DNA from: Hyphomicrobiales bacterium
Lineage (GTDB): Bacteria > Pseudomonadota > Alphaproteobacteria > Rhizobiales > Xanthobacteraceae
Length of the DNA: 64,000 nt
Direction: 5' to 3'
NCBI GenBank assembly: GCA_017305715.1
Contig: JAFKKG010000009.1
Location: forward strand, 186,001-250,000
The number at the start of each line of letters is the position of its first letter. The first letter of the stretch is position 1. Below, piece after piece: positions 26,303-33,661 of this stretch. The notes below the pieces were generated by a model that saw nothing but the letters and a program-made list of their open reading frames with translations, made no database searches and was not told the origin of the DNA. Made by a program: the position numbers and the translations under genes.

Positions 26303-26407
26303 ATGCCCGTGTGGCTGGAAATCCTGCTGAATGTGATCGCCTTTGCCGGGTTTATCGGCATCGCGAAGTATCACAAGGCGCCCGGCGGAGAATTGCCCGA
26401 TCGCTGA
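26303..26407 (+). CDS. Very small membrane protein, 34 aa
   Basis: Encodes MPVWLEILLNVIAFAGFIGI followed by AKYHKAPGGELPDR: one membrane helix with a positive C-terminal flank. ATG with GGGGATC 9 bases upstream. Too short for family recognition; supported only by the clean helix and stop. Confidence 0.5.
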   Translation: MPVWLEILLNVIAFAGFIGIAKYHKAPGGELPDR

Positions 26408-26422
26408 ATGCGCAACGCGAGA

Positions 26423-26608
26423 TCAGTTGGCCTTGTGCGGCTCGCCTGCTGTCCGGACCAGTCTATCAGCCTTGACCAGCACGTGGCCGTTATCCGGCTG
26501 CGACCGAAGCGAAAAGCTTATGACGACGAAGGCAACGCAAAACAGCAGTCCGACCACCATCACGCGGCGGTGGGTCGTCTTATCCGCATTATGAAATGAA
26601 GGGACCAT
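26423..26608 (-). CDS. Small membrane protein, 61 aa
   Basis: From ATG 26608: MVPSFHNADKTTHRRVMVVG, then the hydrophobic segment VVGLLFCVAFVVISFSLR, then a polar tail. One membrane helix with the N-terminus inside. Function unknown. Convergent with the 34-residue ORF. A GTG 12 bases further up is also in frame. Confidence 0.6.
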   Translation of the reverse strand: MVPSFHNADKTTHRRVMVVGLLFCVAFVVISFSLRSQPDNGHVLVKADRLVRTAGEPHKAN

Positions 26609-26620
26609 GGCTGTTTCCAC

Positions 26621-27062
26621 GAGCCATCCCTAGCGCAACCTCCGATAAACACAACGCAATCCCGCCTTTAACCTAACCGAATAGGGTTATTGGCTCCGCT
26701 TAAAGATGTCGTTCGCCGAAACGGATCGTTGACCCTGACCGCGCCGCCGACACGACGTCGACTTATCCGCAGCAAATCCACAGGAAGATCACAGGGACCA
26801 AAATGGATTTTCGGCTGCTCCCGCGGTCACTTGCTGCGCACCCGTACACAGGCTCGCGGCGAATTCGCGCAGAGCGGCCGCTTCCTGACGGCAGACTCCT
26901 TTTGTTCTTCGAGGAACGAACAGGGGGCGGGATTTCTCGCCCTTCCGCCGATTAAGATCAGGTTACTTTCGTGAGCTCCCGCCGCGGCCGATGCCGCGCC
27001 CTCGCACCGCCGTGATCGAACCTCTTGCGTGCCCTTCCCACCTATCGGGGAAAGGTGTTGCC
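26621..27062. other. Intergenic stretch, no feature seen
   Basis: 442 bases between the 61-residue membrane-protein gene and the 49-residue gene. No supported ORF, tRNA or clear terminator is visible. The short open frames present have no gene-like composition. Confidence 0.5.
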
Positions 27063-27212
27063 ATGACCGAAGCCGACCACTATCGCGACCAGTCCGTCCG
27101 AGCCAGGCGTTTGGCCCGTGCCGTCAGGGATCCCGAGGCCGCCAAGAAACTCATCGAGATGGCCGAGGAATTCCGGCTCTACGCCGAGCGGCTGGAGCAG
27201 ACCATCCTCTAG
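27063..27212 (+). CDS. Small helical protein, 49 aa
   Basis: MTEADHYRDQSVRARRLARA and a second helix EAAKKLIEMAEEFRLYAERL. Two charged helices, probably a helical hairpin; this kind of short protein is frequent in Bradyrhizobium. SD-like AAAGGTG lies 5 bases before the ATG. Function unknown. Confidence 0.65.
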   Translation: MTEADHYRDQSVRARRLARAVRDPEAAKKLIEMAEEFRLYAERLEQTIL

Positions 27213-27296
27213 GATGCGGATGCGACGGCAAGCGCGGACGCGCTGCAGGGATGTCTCGTAGGCACGCTCGCGATGACCGCCGCGCCGCCGCATGAT

Positions 27297-27593
27297 CTAT
27301 CGCTGAATTGATTCCGCGCGATAGATTTTCGTCCCCGTGGTTTCGACGATGCGGCCCTTGAGGGATCTCACGAACGCTTTCGAGCCCTCGACGGCGAAGT
27401 GCGAGCGCAACGCCGCCTCGTCAGCCCATTGCTCGAAGAAGAACAGCCGCATCGGATTTTGGCAGTCGATATACACGTCATGCGAGATGCAGCCGGGCTC
27501 GGTTCGCGAGCGCTCGACATGCTCAAGGCACGAAGCCAGCACCTCAGCAAAACTGTCCTCGCGCGCCAGAATGCTGCCCGTCACCAAAATCAT
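27297..27593 (-). CDS. ABM-domain monooxygenase (quinol monooxygenase-like)
   Basis: Antibiotic biosynthesis monooxygenase fold, 98 residues: MILVTGSILAREDSFAEVLA, RTEPGCISHDVYIDCQNP, then FFFEQWADEAALRSHFAVEG. The EPGC.. and E.W.d...l..H pattern is standard for YgiN-like proteins, which dimerise and act on quinols or similar without a cofactor. Single gene; substrate unknown. Confidence 0.88.
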   Translation of the reverse strand: MILVTGSILAREDSFAEVLASCLEHVERSRTEPGCISHDVYIDCQNPMRLFFFEQWADEAALRSHFAVEGSKAFVRSLKGRIVETTGTKIYRAESIQR

Positions 27594-27732
27594 CGGAGCT
27601 CCCTCCTGCCGCGGTTCACCGGGCCGGAACCCGTCCCGTCCGCTCCGCGATTAACCCAATTCGTCGTTAACCCAATCTCTTTACAAAGCGTAAACGAGCG
27701 CCTGAGAGGTTTCGGCACAGGAGGATAATCTG

Positions 27733-27978
27733 ATGATTGTTTATCCCGTACCGGTTGAAGTGACGCAGGCCAGAATCCAGCTCCTTGTCGACCAGACCGC
27801 CAAGGCGCCGCCCAACACCATCAACGAAGATCTGAATGCCGTCTACGACGCCAAGTCGCAGGCCCAGCAAGCCCAGGTCAAAGAACACGTCCAGCGGCAT
27901 GTCGACCAACATGCCGAACCACATGTCGACCAACATGCCGAGACCGGGCCAACCGCCCTGATCGACGTCAAGGTCTAG
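27733..27978 (+). CDS. Hypothetical protein with HVDQHAE repeats, 81 aa
   Basis: MIVYPVPVEVTQARIQLLVD, an Ala/Gln helix, then a His-rich repeated section HVDQHAEPHVDQHAE encoded by a direct DNA repeat (about 27898-27946). A strong SD (AGGAGG) lies 9 bases upstream of the ATG. The repeated His could bind metal. No family recognised. Confidence 0.65.
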   Translation: MIVYPVPVEVTQARIQLLVDQTAKAPPNTINEDLNAVYDAKSQAQQAQVKEHVQRHVDQHAEPHVDQHAETGPTALIDVKV

Positions 27979-28073
27979 GTGGTCGGGGGCGAATGGGCCC
28001 GCCCGCGCTGCGGTCCGAAATGCCGGCCGCCGAGGGTCGGACTCGTGCGGCTGACGCTTTCATCTTCTGCGCA

Positions 28074-28211
28074 TCAGGCCGCGCGTTTGGTCCGGTCCTG
28101 CTGTGCAAAGTATTCGAGAATCTGAATTCGGATCTCTTCCGCGATCGGGCCTTCGACCCGGCGCATGCGGTTCCAGAGCCTGATGATTTCGCGTTGTTTT
28201 TCGATGTCCAT
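28074..28211 (-). CDS. Small helical protein, 45 aa
   Basis: From ATG 28211: MDIEKQREIIRLWNRMRRVE, then a second helix IAEEIRIQILEYFAQQDRTK. A near-perfect SD (GGAGGTCG) lies 5 bases upstream, which fixes this start against longer frames. Function unknown. Confidence 0.65.
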   Translation of the reverse strand: MDIEKQREIIRLWNRMRRVEGPIAEEIRIQILEYFAQQDRTKRAA

Positions 28212-28363
28212 GAATCGACCTCCAGGGAATGGGCCAAATAGAACATAACAGGAACAATTACGCAAGCCGTCTCTGTAAGTCGCGCGCCAAATTCGGTTGA
28301 ACCAATCGTGCGGTGTTCGCGACGTATGGATTGAGTGGTCCCCCAGACACTCATCCCCATCAG

Positions 28364-28392
28364 AAAGCCCCGCTTCCCCCGAGCGGGGCTTT
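28364..28392 (+). terminator. Terminator-like hairpin
   Basis: Perfect 11-bp stem AAAGCCCCGCT / AGCGGGGCTTT with a 7-base loop. The A-rich left arm and T-rich right arm allow it to work in both directions. No gene ends just before it. Confidence 0.65.
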
Positions 28393-28530
28393 CGCTTGCG
28401 TGCGCAAGATCTCTGTCGTGGGTCCTTGTCAGCGAAAAATCGGCAATCACGGAGCAGGTGTGCGTCTTCCTGGGAACATCAAGCGCCCGAGGGAGTTGGT
28501 GACCAGGACTTCCAAGACGGCTTCCAAGCC

Positions 28531-28570
28531 CAAAGCCCCGCTCATGCCCGTGCGGGGCTTTGCTTTTTTT
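28531..28570 (+). terminator. Rho-independent terminator
   Basis: Perfect 11-bp stem CAAAGCCCCGC / GCGGGGCTTTG followed by seven T. The 440-base region 28212-28651 has this and a similar hairpin 140 bases earlier but no supported gene, so a small RNA ending here is possible. Confidence 0.8.
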
Positions 28571-28651
28571 GCGAAGACGAGAAAGCACCGTGATGCTTGC
28601 CGCCCCCAGGCATGGACACCCGGGAGCGCCGCGCGCTTTCGCGCGACGGTT

Positions 28652-28741
28652 TCAGAACATGCCTGCCACGAGCCGAGCCAGCATCCCCGACAGGCAGATG
28701 CTCAGGCTGATAATGGCGACGTATTGCTGCGCGGTTTTCAT
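28652..28741 (-). CDS. Possible very small membrane protein, 29 aa
   Basis: MKTAQQYVAIISLSICLSGM followed by LARLVAGMF: one hydrophobic helix with a polar start. It is supported only by the sequence pattern of a membrane helix with a clean start and stop; no clear SD. Confidence 0.35.
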   Translation of the reverse strand: MKTAQQYVAIISLSICLSGMLARLVAGMF

Positions 28742-28928
28742 CTCGCCGTTCTACGGCCCGCAATTCCTACACTCTGTGCGCAAGGTCACACGGCCGTCGC
28801 CCCGCTATCGCGTCGGCCTTTCCGGCGCGGCAACCTGGTCCAGAAGTGCTGCAATCCCTGCCCCCTCGCGCATTTTGCTGCTAAGGAAGCCCCGAACCAA
28901 AACCAAGCCTCTCAAAGGAGCCAGAAAC

Positions 28929-29381
28929 ATGCGTTTTCTCCACACGATGCTGCGCGTCCGCAACCTCGATGCCGCGATGAAGTTCTATTCTGACGCGCTG
29001 GGGCTGAAGGAAGTGCGCCGGGTCGACAACGACAAGGGGCGGTTCACGCTGGTGTTTCTGTGCGCGCCCCAGGACGAAGGCATCTTCAAGGCCTCGCCGA
29101 CCAACCGCGGCGCACCGCTGGTCGAACTGACATACAATTGGGACGAGGAGAAATACGGCGAGGACCGCTACTTCGGACACCTCGCCTATGAGGTCGACGA
29201 CATCTACGCGACCTGCGACCGCCTGATGAAGATGGGCATCACCATCAATCGGCCGCCGCGCGACGGCAACATGGCGTTCGTGCGCTCGCCCGATCTGCAT
29301 TCGATCGAGCTGTTGCAGAAGGGCGATCCGAAGCCGCCGGCAGAGCCGTGGACATCGATGCCCAACACCGGCCACTGGTAG
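28929..29381 (+). CDS. gloA: Lactoylglutathione lyase (glyoxalase I)
   Basis: Glyoxalase I, 150 residues; turns the methylglyoxal-glutathione adduct into lactoylglutathione. MRFLHTMLRVRNLDAAMKFY is the standard start with the metal-binding His. VELTYNWDEEKYGEDRYFGH near residue 75 holds the family WDEE..Y....GH pattern, and PDLHSIELLQKG near 130 the last ligand. AAAGGAG lies 8 bases before the ATG, which decides this start over the long upstream frame. Confidence 0.95.
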   Translation: MRFLHTMLRVRNLDAAMKFYSDALGLKEVRRVDNDKGRFTLVFLCAPQDEGIFKASPTNRGAPLVELTYNWDEEKYGEDRYFGHLAYEVDDIYATCDRLMKMGITINRPPRDGNMAFVRSPDLHSIELLQKGDPKPPAEPWTSMPNTGHW

Positions 29382-29552
29382 ACCTGGAGCTGTCGAAGCT
29401 GGCGGCGTCGGCACCGAAATGCGCGAGGCCGTCAATCAAAACGGCTCTTCGCTGATAACGCAGCAAAGCGCGCGCGGTTTCGCGCATGCGCGCAGGAACC
29501 TTCTACTCGCCGACACGTTTTCTCCGCGATTGATATTTTGGAGGATACGAGG

Positions 29553-29633
29553 ATGGGACGAGGAATTTTGTTGTGGCTGTTGGGTGTGCCGATCCCGGTG
29601 ATCATTCTGCTGTGGTTGTTCTTCGGCCGCTGA
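29553..29633 (+). CDS. Very small membrane protein, 26 aa
   Basis: MGRGILLWLLGVPIPVIILL and WLFFGR: an almost wholly hydrophobic peptide between two Arg. GGAGGA precedes the ATG with good spacing, and a strong terminator follows 14 bases after the stop, so a dedicated transcript is likely. Function unknown. Confidence 0.6.
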   Translation: MGRGILLWLLGVPIPVIILLWLFFGR

Positions 29634-29647
29634 CGGCGGCGCACGCG

Positions 29648-29688
29648 AAATCAGGCTCCGTCGCGACGCGGCGGAGCCTGATTTTTGT
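29648..29688 (+). terminator. Rho-independent terminator
   Basis: Perfect 13-bp stem AAATCAGGCTCCG / CGGAGCCTGATTT followed by TTG TTT. It ends the transcript of the 26-residue peptide gene and separates it from the GST gene. Confidence 0.85.
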
Positions 29689-29757
29689 TTGGTTCGAGCT
29701 ACTGAATTCCGCGCTTTTTCGCTGATCTTCCGCTATGAACTGGCTGCAAGAAGATCA

Positions 29758-30420
29758 ATGGGAGCAAGGCGCGTGGCCGACAATCAGCAAAAACAACTCA
29801 CCATCTGGGGCCGGGCCAATTCGGTCAACGTTCAAAAAGTGCTGTGGTGCCTGCGCGAACTCGATCTGTCCTATGACCGCATCGATGCCGGCATGCAGTT
29901 CGGCAAGAACAACGAGCCGGCGTATCTGGCGATGAATCCCAACGCCCGCGTGCCGACGCTGGTTGACGGTGATTTCGTGCTGTGGGAATCCAATTCGGTG
30001 ATGCGCTATCTGTGCATGGCCTATGGCGAGAATTCGCCGATCTATCCGAAGCAGCCGCAGGCGCGTGCGGCGGTCGACCGCTGGCTGGACTGGACATTGT
30101 CGACCCTGCAGCCGGTCGACCGGCCGGTGTTCTGGGCACTGGTGCGTACGCCGCCGGAACAGCGCGACATGGTCCAGATCCAGAAGGATGCCGACGCCGA
30201 GGCGGTGCAGTGGCGGATCATCGATGCGCAGGTGGCGACGCGGCGCTTCATCGAAGGCGACCAGTTCACCATCGCCGATATCGCGCTCGGCGCCTTTGCG
30301 CGGCGCTGGTTCGGCGTCGAGGGCGTCACCAAGCCGAAGCTGCCCCATCTCGAACGCTGGTTCGCCGCGATCTCGGAGCGTCCCGGATTTATCCAGTTCA
30401 TCGCGCCGCCGATGACGTGA
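29758..30420 (+). CDS. Glutathione S-transferase
   Basis: GST, 220 residues. The N-terminal thioredoxin-fold domain contains LTIWGRANSVNVQKVLWCLR and AMNPNARVPTLVDGDFVLWE with the cis-Pro (VP) and ESNSVMRYL glutathione contacts. The helical C-terminal domain follows from about residue 95 and includes FTIADIALGAFARRWFGVEG. ATG 29758 is preferred; a GTG at 29773 nearer the conserved start is also possible. Class and substrate not determined. Confidence 0.92.
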   Translation: MGARRVADNQQKQLTIWGRANSVNVQKVLWCLRELDLSYDRIDAGMQFGKNNEPAYLAMNPNARVPTLVDGDFVLWESNSVMRYLCMAYGENSPIYPKQPQARAAVDRWLDWTLSTLQPVDRPVFWALVRTPPEQRDMVQIQKDADAEAVQWRIIDAQVATRRFIEGDQFTIADIALGAFARRWFGVEGVTKPKLPHLERWFAAISERPGFIQFIAPPMT

Positions 30421-30423
30421 GGT

Positions 30424-30678
30424 TCAGCGCGAGCCCGCCGACGTGCCAGCGCCGATGCCGATGGCACCACCGATCTTGACGCAGGTCTCGGTGCCCTCGA
30501 CCTTGACGAAGCCTGCCCCATACGCCGCGCAAGAATTGCCTGAGGTCGCGCGCTTCATCGGTAGCAGCTTGCCCGAAGCTGCGGCCTTGTCAGATTTCTG
30601 TGGACCGGATTGCTCGGCGGCCGATGCCGCTACGCCCGTCAGCACCAGGGCCGTGATCGCAAGCAGGGATTTTCGCAT
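30424..30678 (-). CDS. Small secreted porin-like protein, 84 aa
   Basis: From ATG 30678: signal MRKSLLAITALVLTGVAASA, then a polar mature part with Cys in SGNSCAAYGAGFVKVEGTET and CVKIGGAIGIGAGTSAGS. The YGAGFVKVEGTETCVKIGG stretch matches the N-terminal segment of rhizobial porins, but the rest of a porin is missing. It may be a standalone porin-start protein, common in Bradyrhizobium, or a truncated porin. Confidence 0.7.
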   Translation of the reverse strand: MRKSLLAITALVLTGVAASAAEQSGPQKSDKAAASGKLLPMKRATSGNSCAAYGAGFVKVEGTETCVKIGGAIGIGAGTSAGSR

Positions 30679-30709
30679 CCCGCCTTTTATCGCGCCGCGT
30701 CGCCCGGCG

Positions 30710-30967
30710 CTACCGGACGAACCTGACACCGACCGACTTGCCGCGGCGCCAGACCACTTCGCAGTTTCGCCCGGTGCGGGCATCGCGCGAAAACGCCAGC
30801 TTCAGTTTGGCCGGCAGCGTGTTCGGATCGTCGATCGTGACCTTGGCGCCGGTGGCGGACATGTCCTGCACCACGCACGGACGGGCCGCAAAACCGCCCT
30901 CCAGCGTGATCCACCCGGATTGACGCAGCGATTTGCGCAACTCGCGCTTTTTGGTGCCCAAGGCCAT
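30710..30967 (-). CDS. PilZ-domain protein
   Basis: 85 residues, a single PilZ domain. The RELRKSLRQSGWITLEG start, a shortened arginine motif, and VQDMSATGAKVTIDDPNTLP (the DxSxxGAxxxx motif) are visible, ending VVWRRGKSVGVRFV. PilZ domains bind cyclic di-GMP, but here the full RxxxR motif is not evident, so binding is uncertain. The start MALGTKKRELRKS is the typical alphaproteobacterial one; the frame is open upstream to 31201. Confidence 0.85.
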   Translation of the reverse strand: MALGTKKRELRKSLRQSGWITLEGGFAARPCVVQDMSATGAKVTIDDPNTLPAKLKLAFSRDARTGRNCEVVWRRGKSVGVRFVR

Positions 30968-31220
30968 GTCAGACGTTCCCCTGGCCACCAGCCGTACTTC
31001 ATGCGGCTTTAAAAACCGTTGCAAGCTATCCGACGTTTCGAGCGACCGGCGGCCGTCCGGCCTGACGCCAAAATGCTCCCCAAAAAGGGGTTTTCGGGCC
31101 GCTTGCCCGCCCGGCCAAACGCCACTATACGTTCGCCCGTCGCCACCGCGATCCGACCCGATTGTCGGCGACCAACATGGCCTATCATGCTCATAAAGCA
31201 TTGATTTTCCGGTTGTTTTT

Positions 31221-31295
31221 GCTCCCTTCGTCTATCGGTTAGGACGCCACCCTTTCACGGTGGAGAGAGCGGTTCGATTCCGCTAGGGAGCGCCA
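31221..31295 (+). tRNA. tRNA-Glu (anticodon TTC)
   Basis: 75 bases starting GCTCCCTTCGTCTATCGGTT. Anticodon stem CACCC / GGTG with loop CTTTCAC gives TTC. T arm GGTTCGATTCC, acceptor stem closed by AGGGAGC, CCA encoded. Phage-like genes begin about 140 bases after its 3' end, a common integration point. Confidence 0.97.
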
Positions 31296-31437
31296 CAGCG
31301 CATTTTCCCTTTAGATTTGACAGTAGTATCAACTAGATGCGGTCAGCCGCCATTTCGTGTTGGACGTTTTGTTGGACGCGCGAAAAGGCCTTTTGTTCTC
31401 GTCTTGTCCGACTGCGCACGACGCGCTTTGATGGGCC

Positions 31438-31881
31438 ATGCCGCGCATCATCCAGCTTCCCCTCTCCGGCCGCGACCGGCACCACTACATCAGCGAACTC
31501 AGAAGGGCTGAGGCAGCCCATCGCACCTTGCTGGATCAAACCGTCGAGGCCTTTCGGGCGGCGCACGATCTCGCTTGCCAGGAGTGGAACACACGGCAAT
31601 TCATCGGCGGCCCCGCCGACCCGTCACCGGTGATCGAGGCCGCGATCGCCGCTGGTCGTGAGCTGCTGCAGGTTCGCTGCCAGCGCTGCGGCCATGAGAG
31701 CATGGTCGACCTGGTCGAGGTGATCTGGCCGCGATCAAAACAGATTCATACGCTGGCCAAGGTACTGCGCTGCCAGAATTGCAGGGACGAACGCAACAAG
31801 GCGCGGCCGGATCTGGTAGCGTTGCATTACCGCAAGGCGCCGGATCCGGCAGCGCCGGCAAGACGAGCGAGGTCACGATAA
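31438..31881 (+). CDS. Zinc-ribbon hypothetical protein, 147 aa
   Basis: MPRIIQLPLSGRDRHHYISE then a helical region, and two CxxC pairs, CQRCGHES (about residue 81) and CQNCRDE (about 112), likely binding one zinc. Basic C-terminus ARRARSR. Its TAA overlaps the next ATG (TAATG), so it heads a four-gene rightward cluster. A plausible small DNA- or RNA-binding protein; no family recognised. Confidence 0.7.
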   Translation: MPRIIQLPLSGRDRHHYISELRRAEAAHRTLLDQTVEAFRAAHDLACQEWNTRQFIGGPADPSPVIEAAIAAGRELLQVRCQRCGHESMVDLVEVIWPRSKQIHTLAKVLRCQNCRDERNKARPDLVALHYRKAPDPAAPARRARSR

Positions 31882-32063
31882 TGAGCAGTCCCTACAAGCG
31901 GGAGAGGTTCGTTCGCAGCCGAGAAATCGCGCCCCTGTTCGCACGCAAGTACTTCGAGCGGTTTCCAATCGATAGGTACGAGACAAAGGTCGAGAGCGTG
32001 CGGGCTTTGCCGCCGAATGAAATCGAATTCATCATGAAACGGCTGAGGTGGCCTAACTTATGA
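31881..32063 (+). CDS. Hypothetical protein, 60 aa
   Basis: MSSPYKRERFVRSREIAPLF, then ARKYFERFPIDRYETKVESV: basic and soluble, ending IMKRLRWPNL. It overlaps its neighbours at TAATG (upstream) and ATGA (downstream). No family recognised. Confidence 0.6.
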   Translation: MSSPYKRERFVRSREIAPLFARKYFERFPIDRYETKVESVRALPPNEIEFIMKRLRWPNL

Positions 32064-32323
32064 AATATGCCGAACCCCGCCCCTATGCGGACCCTGAAAA
32101 AGCAGCCCGCCGCCTGATGGAACACGCCCAAGCATTTGAGCCCATCCAGCAGGGCCGGATCTACATCGAGAATATCAATGGGCCGCTCCTGTTCGGCGAC
32201 AATGCCACGCCGGCGGAATACAGCGCAGGCCTCGCCTATGCCATTGAGCAACACTGGCTCGAGCTGCACGAAAGCGGGACCTTCGTAACAATGAAGCCCG
32301 CCGGCGCAGCCCTGTTCGCCTGA
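32060..32323 (+). CDS. Hypothetical protein, 87 aa
   Basis: MKYAEPRPYADPEKAARRLM, a soluble protein with IYIENINGPLLFGDNATPAE in the middle and a helix EYSAGLAYAIEQHWLELHES. Coupled to its neighbours by ATGA (start) and a one-base overlap at its end. Third gene of the rightward cluster; function unknown. Confidence 0.62.
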   Translation: MKYAEPRPYADPEKAARRLMEHAQAFEPIQQGRIYIENINGPLLFGDNATPAEYSAGLAYAIEQHWLELHESGTFVTMKPAGAALFA

Positions 32324-32631
32324 TGCCGAAGGACGGCTGGAAACGGCGGTTCGAAGATCCGATCATCACGCCGGACGGCGAAACGCTGCGCACCCTGCGC
32401 GACGCGATCAAATATCTCGGCAGGACGGTCGCCAAAGCCGAATACGGTCACGAGGCAGTCACGACGGCGTCGACCATCTTGACACAATCGGCCGAAGGCG
32501 GACCCGCATGGATGTTTATGGCGCGCATGGCGACGCTCAAGGCGATCCATCGGCATGATCCGCCGCCGCCATTCAATCCAGACTTCAAAGAACCGCATTG
32601 GGGGAAGCGGCCGTTGAAGCGAGATCAGTAG
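32323..32631 (+). CDS. Hypothetical protein, 102 aa
   Basis: MPKDGWKRRFEDPIITPDGE, then TLRTLRDAIKYLGRTVAKAE, the last gene of the rightward four-gene cluster. Genes with this start (KRRFEDPI..PDG..L.TL.DA) are common in Bradyrhizobium genomes, often in accessory regions, and remain uncharacterised. It ends with a Pro/Lys-rich tail. Confidence 0.65.
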   Translation: MPKDGWKRRFEDPIITPDGETLRTLRDAIKYLGRTVAKAEYGHEAVTTASTILTQSAEGGPAWMFMARMATLKAIHRHDPPPPFNPDFKEPHWGKRPLKRDQ

Positions 32632-32689
32632 ATACCGGGTACTGGCCGAAATAAGCCACTGGTTTGCAGGCGCCTGCAACGTCACATGA

Positions 32690-32869
32690 TCAGGGCTGCT
32701 TTCCCGCTTCGAGCATGGCAAGCTCCACCTGATCGGCGAGACTGGTGAGGTGCAACGCCAGCCGGTCGAACATTTCCCGCTTCTTGGGATCGGTCGCGAG
32801 GTCGCAGACGAGCCGGCATTCGGCCGCGTCGGCCCTGAGCTTTTCTAAGTGTTTTTGATAGTCCTTCAT
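32690..32869 (-). CDS. Small helical protein, 59 aa
   Basis: MKDYQKHLEKLRADAAECRL, VCDLATDPKKREMFDRLALH and a third helix. Three amphipathic helices with two Cys; a recurring small rhizobial protein type. Its start and stop are clean, but no family name is known to me. It faces the preceding cluster. Confidence 0.6.
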   Translation of the reverse strand: MKDYQKHLEKLRADAAECRLVCDLATDPKKREMFDRLALHLTSLADQVELAMLEAGKQP

Positions 32870-33030
32870 GCTGGCACTCCGGCTAGATTTCCCGGCAATG
32901 GTAAATCCAGTCCGGTCCGATAGGCTGCCAACTACGGCGATCTCTGGGTGTGACGCCGTCCGCCGCTGGGGTCCCTGGTCCTAAGCCCCAAACAGCACAC
33001 AAGTTCCAAATTCAATTAGGGCCTGTCATG

Positions 33031-33055
33031 ACATGCCCACACCGCAAGCATTCAA
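33031..33055. repeat. 25-base direct repeat, copy 1
   Basis: ACATGCCCACACCGCAAGCA and five more bases; 23 of 25 positions match the copy at 34524-34548. A looser AATTCAA-rich stretch precedes both copies. Together they bracket the small MCEKC gene and the PEP-CTERM gene. Confidence 0.5.
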
Positions 33056-33223
33056 AGTTCCTCGGATGCTGCAACGTCGCCACCATGCGCATGGCGCACT
33101 TCGGGCAGATCGGTCGGCTCTCGGGTTTGGCAGGCACGCCCAAGGTGTATTTTATAACTGCTCAACTGACCACCCCGTAAGGCTTACCGGCAGCCATGCA
33201 TAATAGGGGCAGCAAGACTTTAC

Positions 33224-33373
33224 TTATTCGTCGCGGTGCAGGGCAGCTTTATCCGCTTCCAATTCGGCGATCAGCTTTTCGGTCCCTTCGATTAGCTGCT
33301 GATCCAAGACGCGTCGCTGTATCTGTCGGTAGCGCTCGATCGTCTTATCGATCTCGTCGCACTTCTCACACAT
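33224..33373 (-). CDS. Small helical protein with CxxC start, 49 aa
   Basis: MCEKCDEIDKTIERYRQIQR then LIEGTEKLIAELEADKAALH: an N-terminal CxxC and a helical hairpin. Similar short MCEKC proteins are frequent in Bradyrhizobium. The 354-base gap 32870-33223 before it holds one copy of a 25-base repeat and no supported gene. Confidence 0.6.
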   Translation of the reverse strand: MCEKCDEIDKTIERYRQIQRRVLDQQLIEGTEKLIAELEADKAALHRDE

Positions 33374-33611
33374 GATGCCCTGCTTCGTTGCAGGCGGGTA
33401 ACCGAGCCACCCACTAAATGCTTTACACCATATGCGTAATTTTGTTCCGCTCTCTCGCTTAATACCAATTGAAGGCCACGAGCGGTCAAGCCGCCAGTCA
33501 TCCCGGGCAGCACCGAAGTTCCAGTATTTTCCGCAGGCTCACGTCTGTTCTCATCCCGTTCGCAGTCAGTGTCGCGCGCGCGGCTCGCCCGCCGCGTCAT
33601 GCCGAATGAAA

Positions 33612-33641
33612 AAAGAGGCCGCCAACTGAGGCGGCCTCTTT
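33612..33641 (-). terminator. Rho-independent terminator of the PEP-CTERM gene
   Basis: Perfect 12-bp stem AAAGAGGCCGCC / GGCGGCCTCTTT with a 6-base loop; on the minus strand it is followed by a T run. It lies 20 bases after the stop of the PEP-CTERM gene. Confidence 0.85.
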
Positions 33642-33661
33642 CCAGCTCCGAAAAGGGTATA

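Noticed and set aside
27898-27946. CRISPR-like short repeats
   Set aside because: Only two tandem copies, in frame inside a coding sequence, with no spacers.
32950-33180. 76-codon plus-strand ORF
   Set aside because: Weak start, no ribosome site, and part of it is the direct repeat at 33031; no protein-like pattern.
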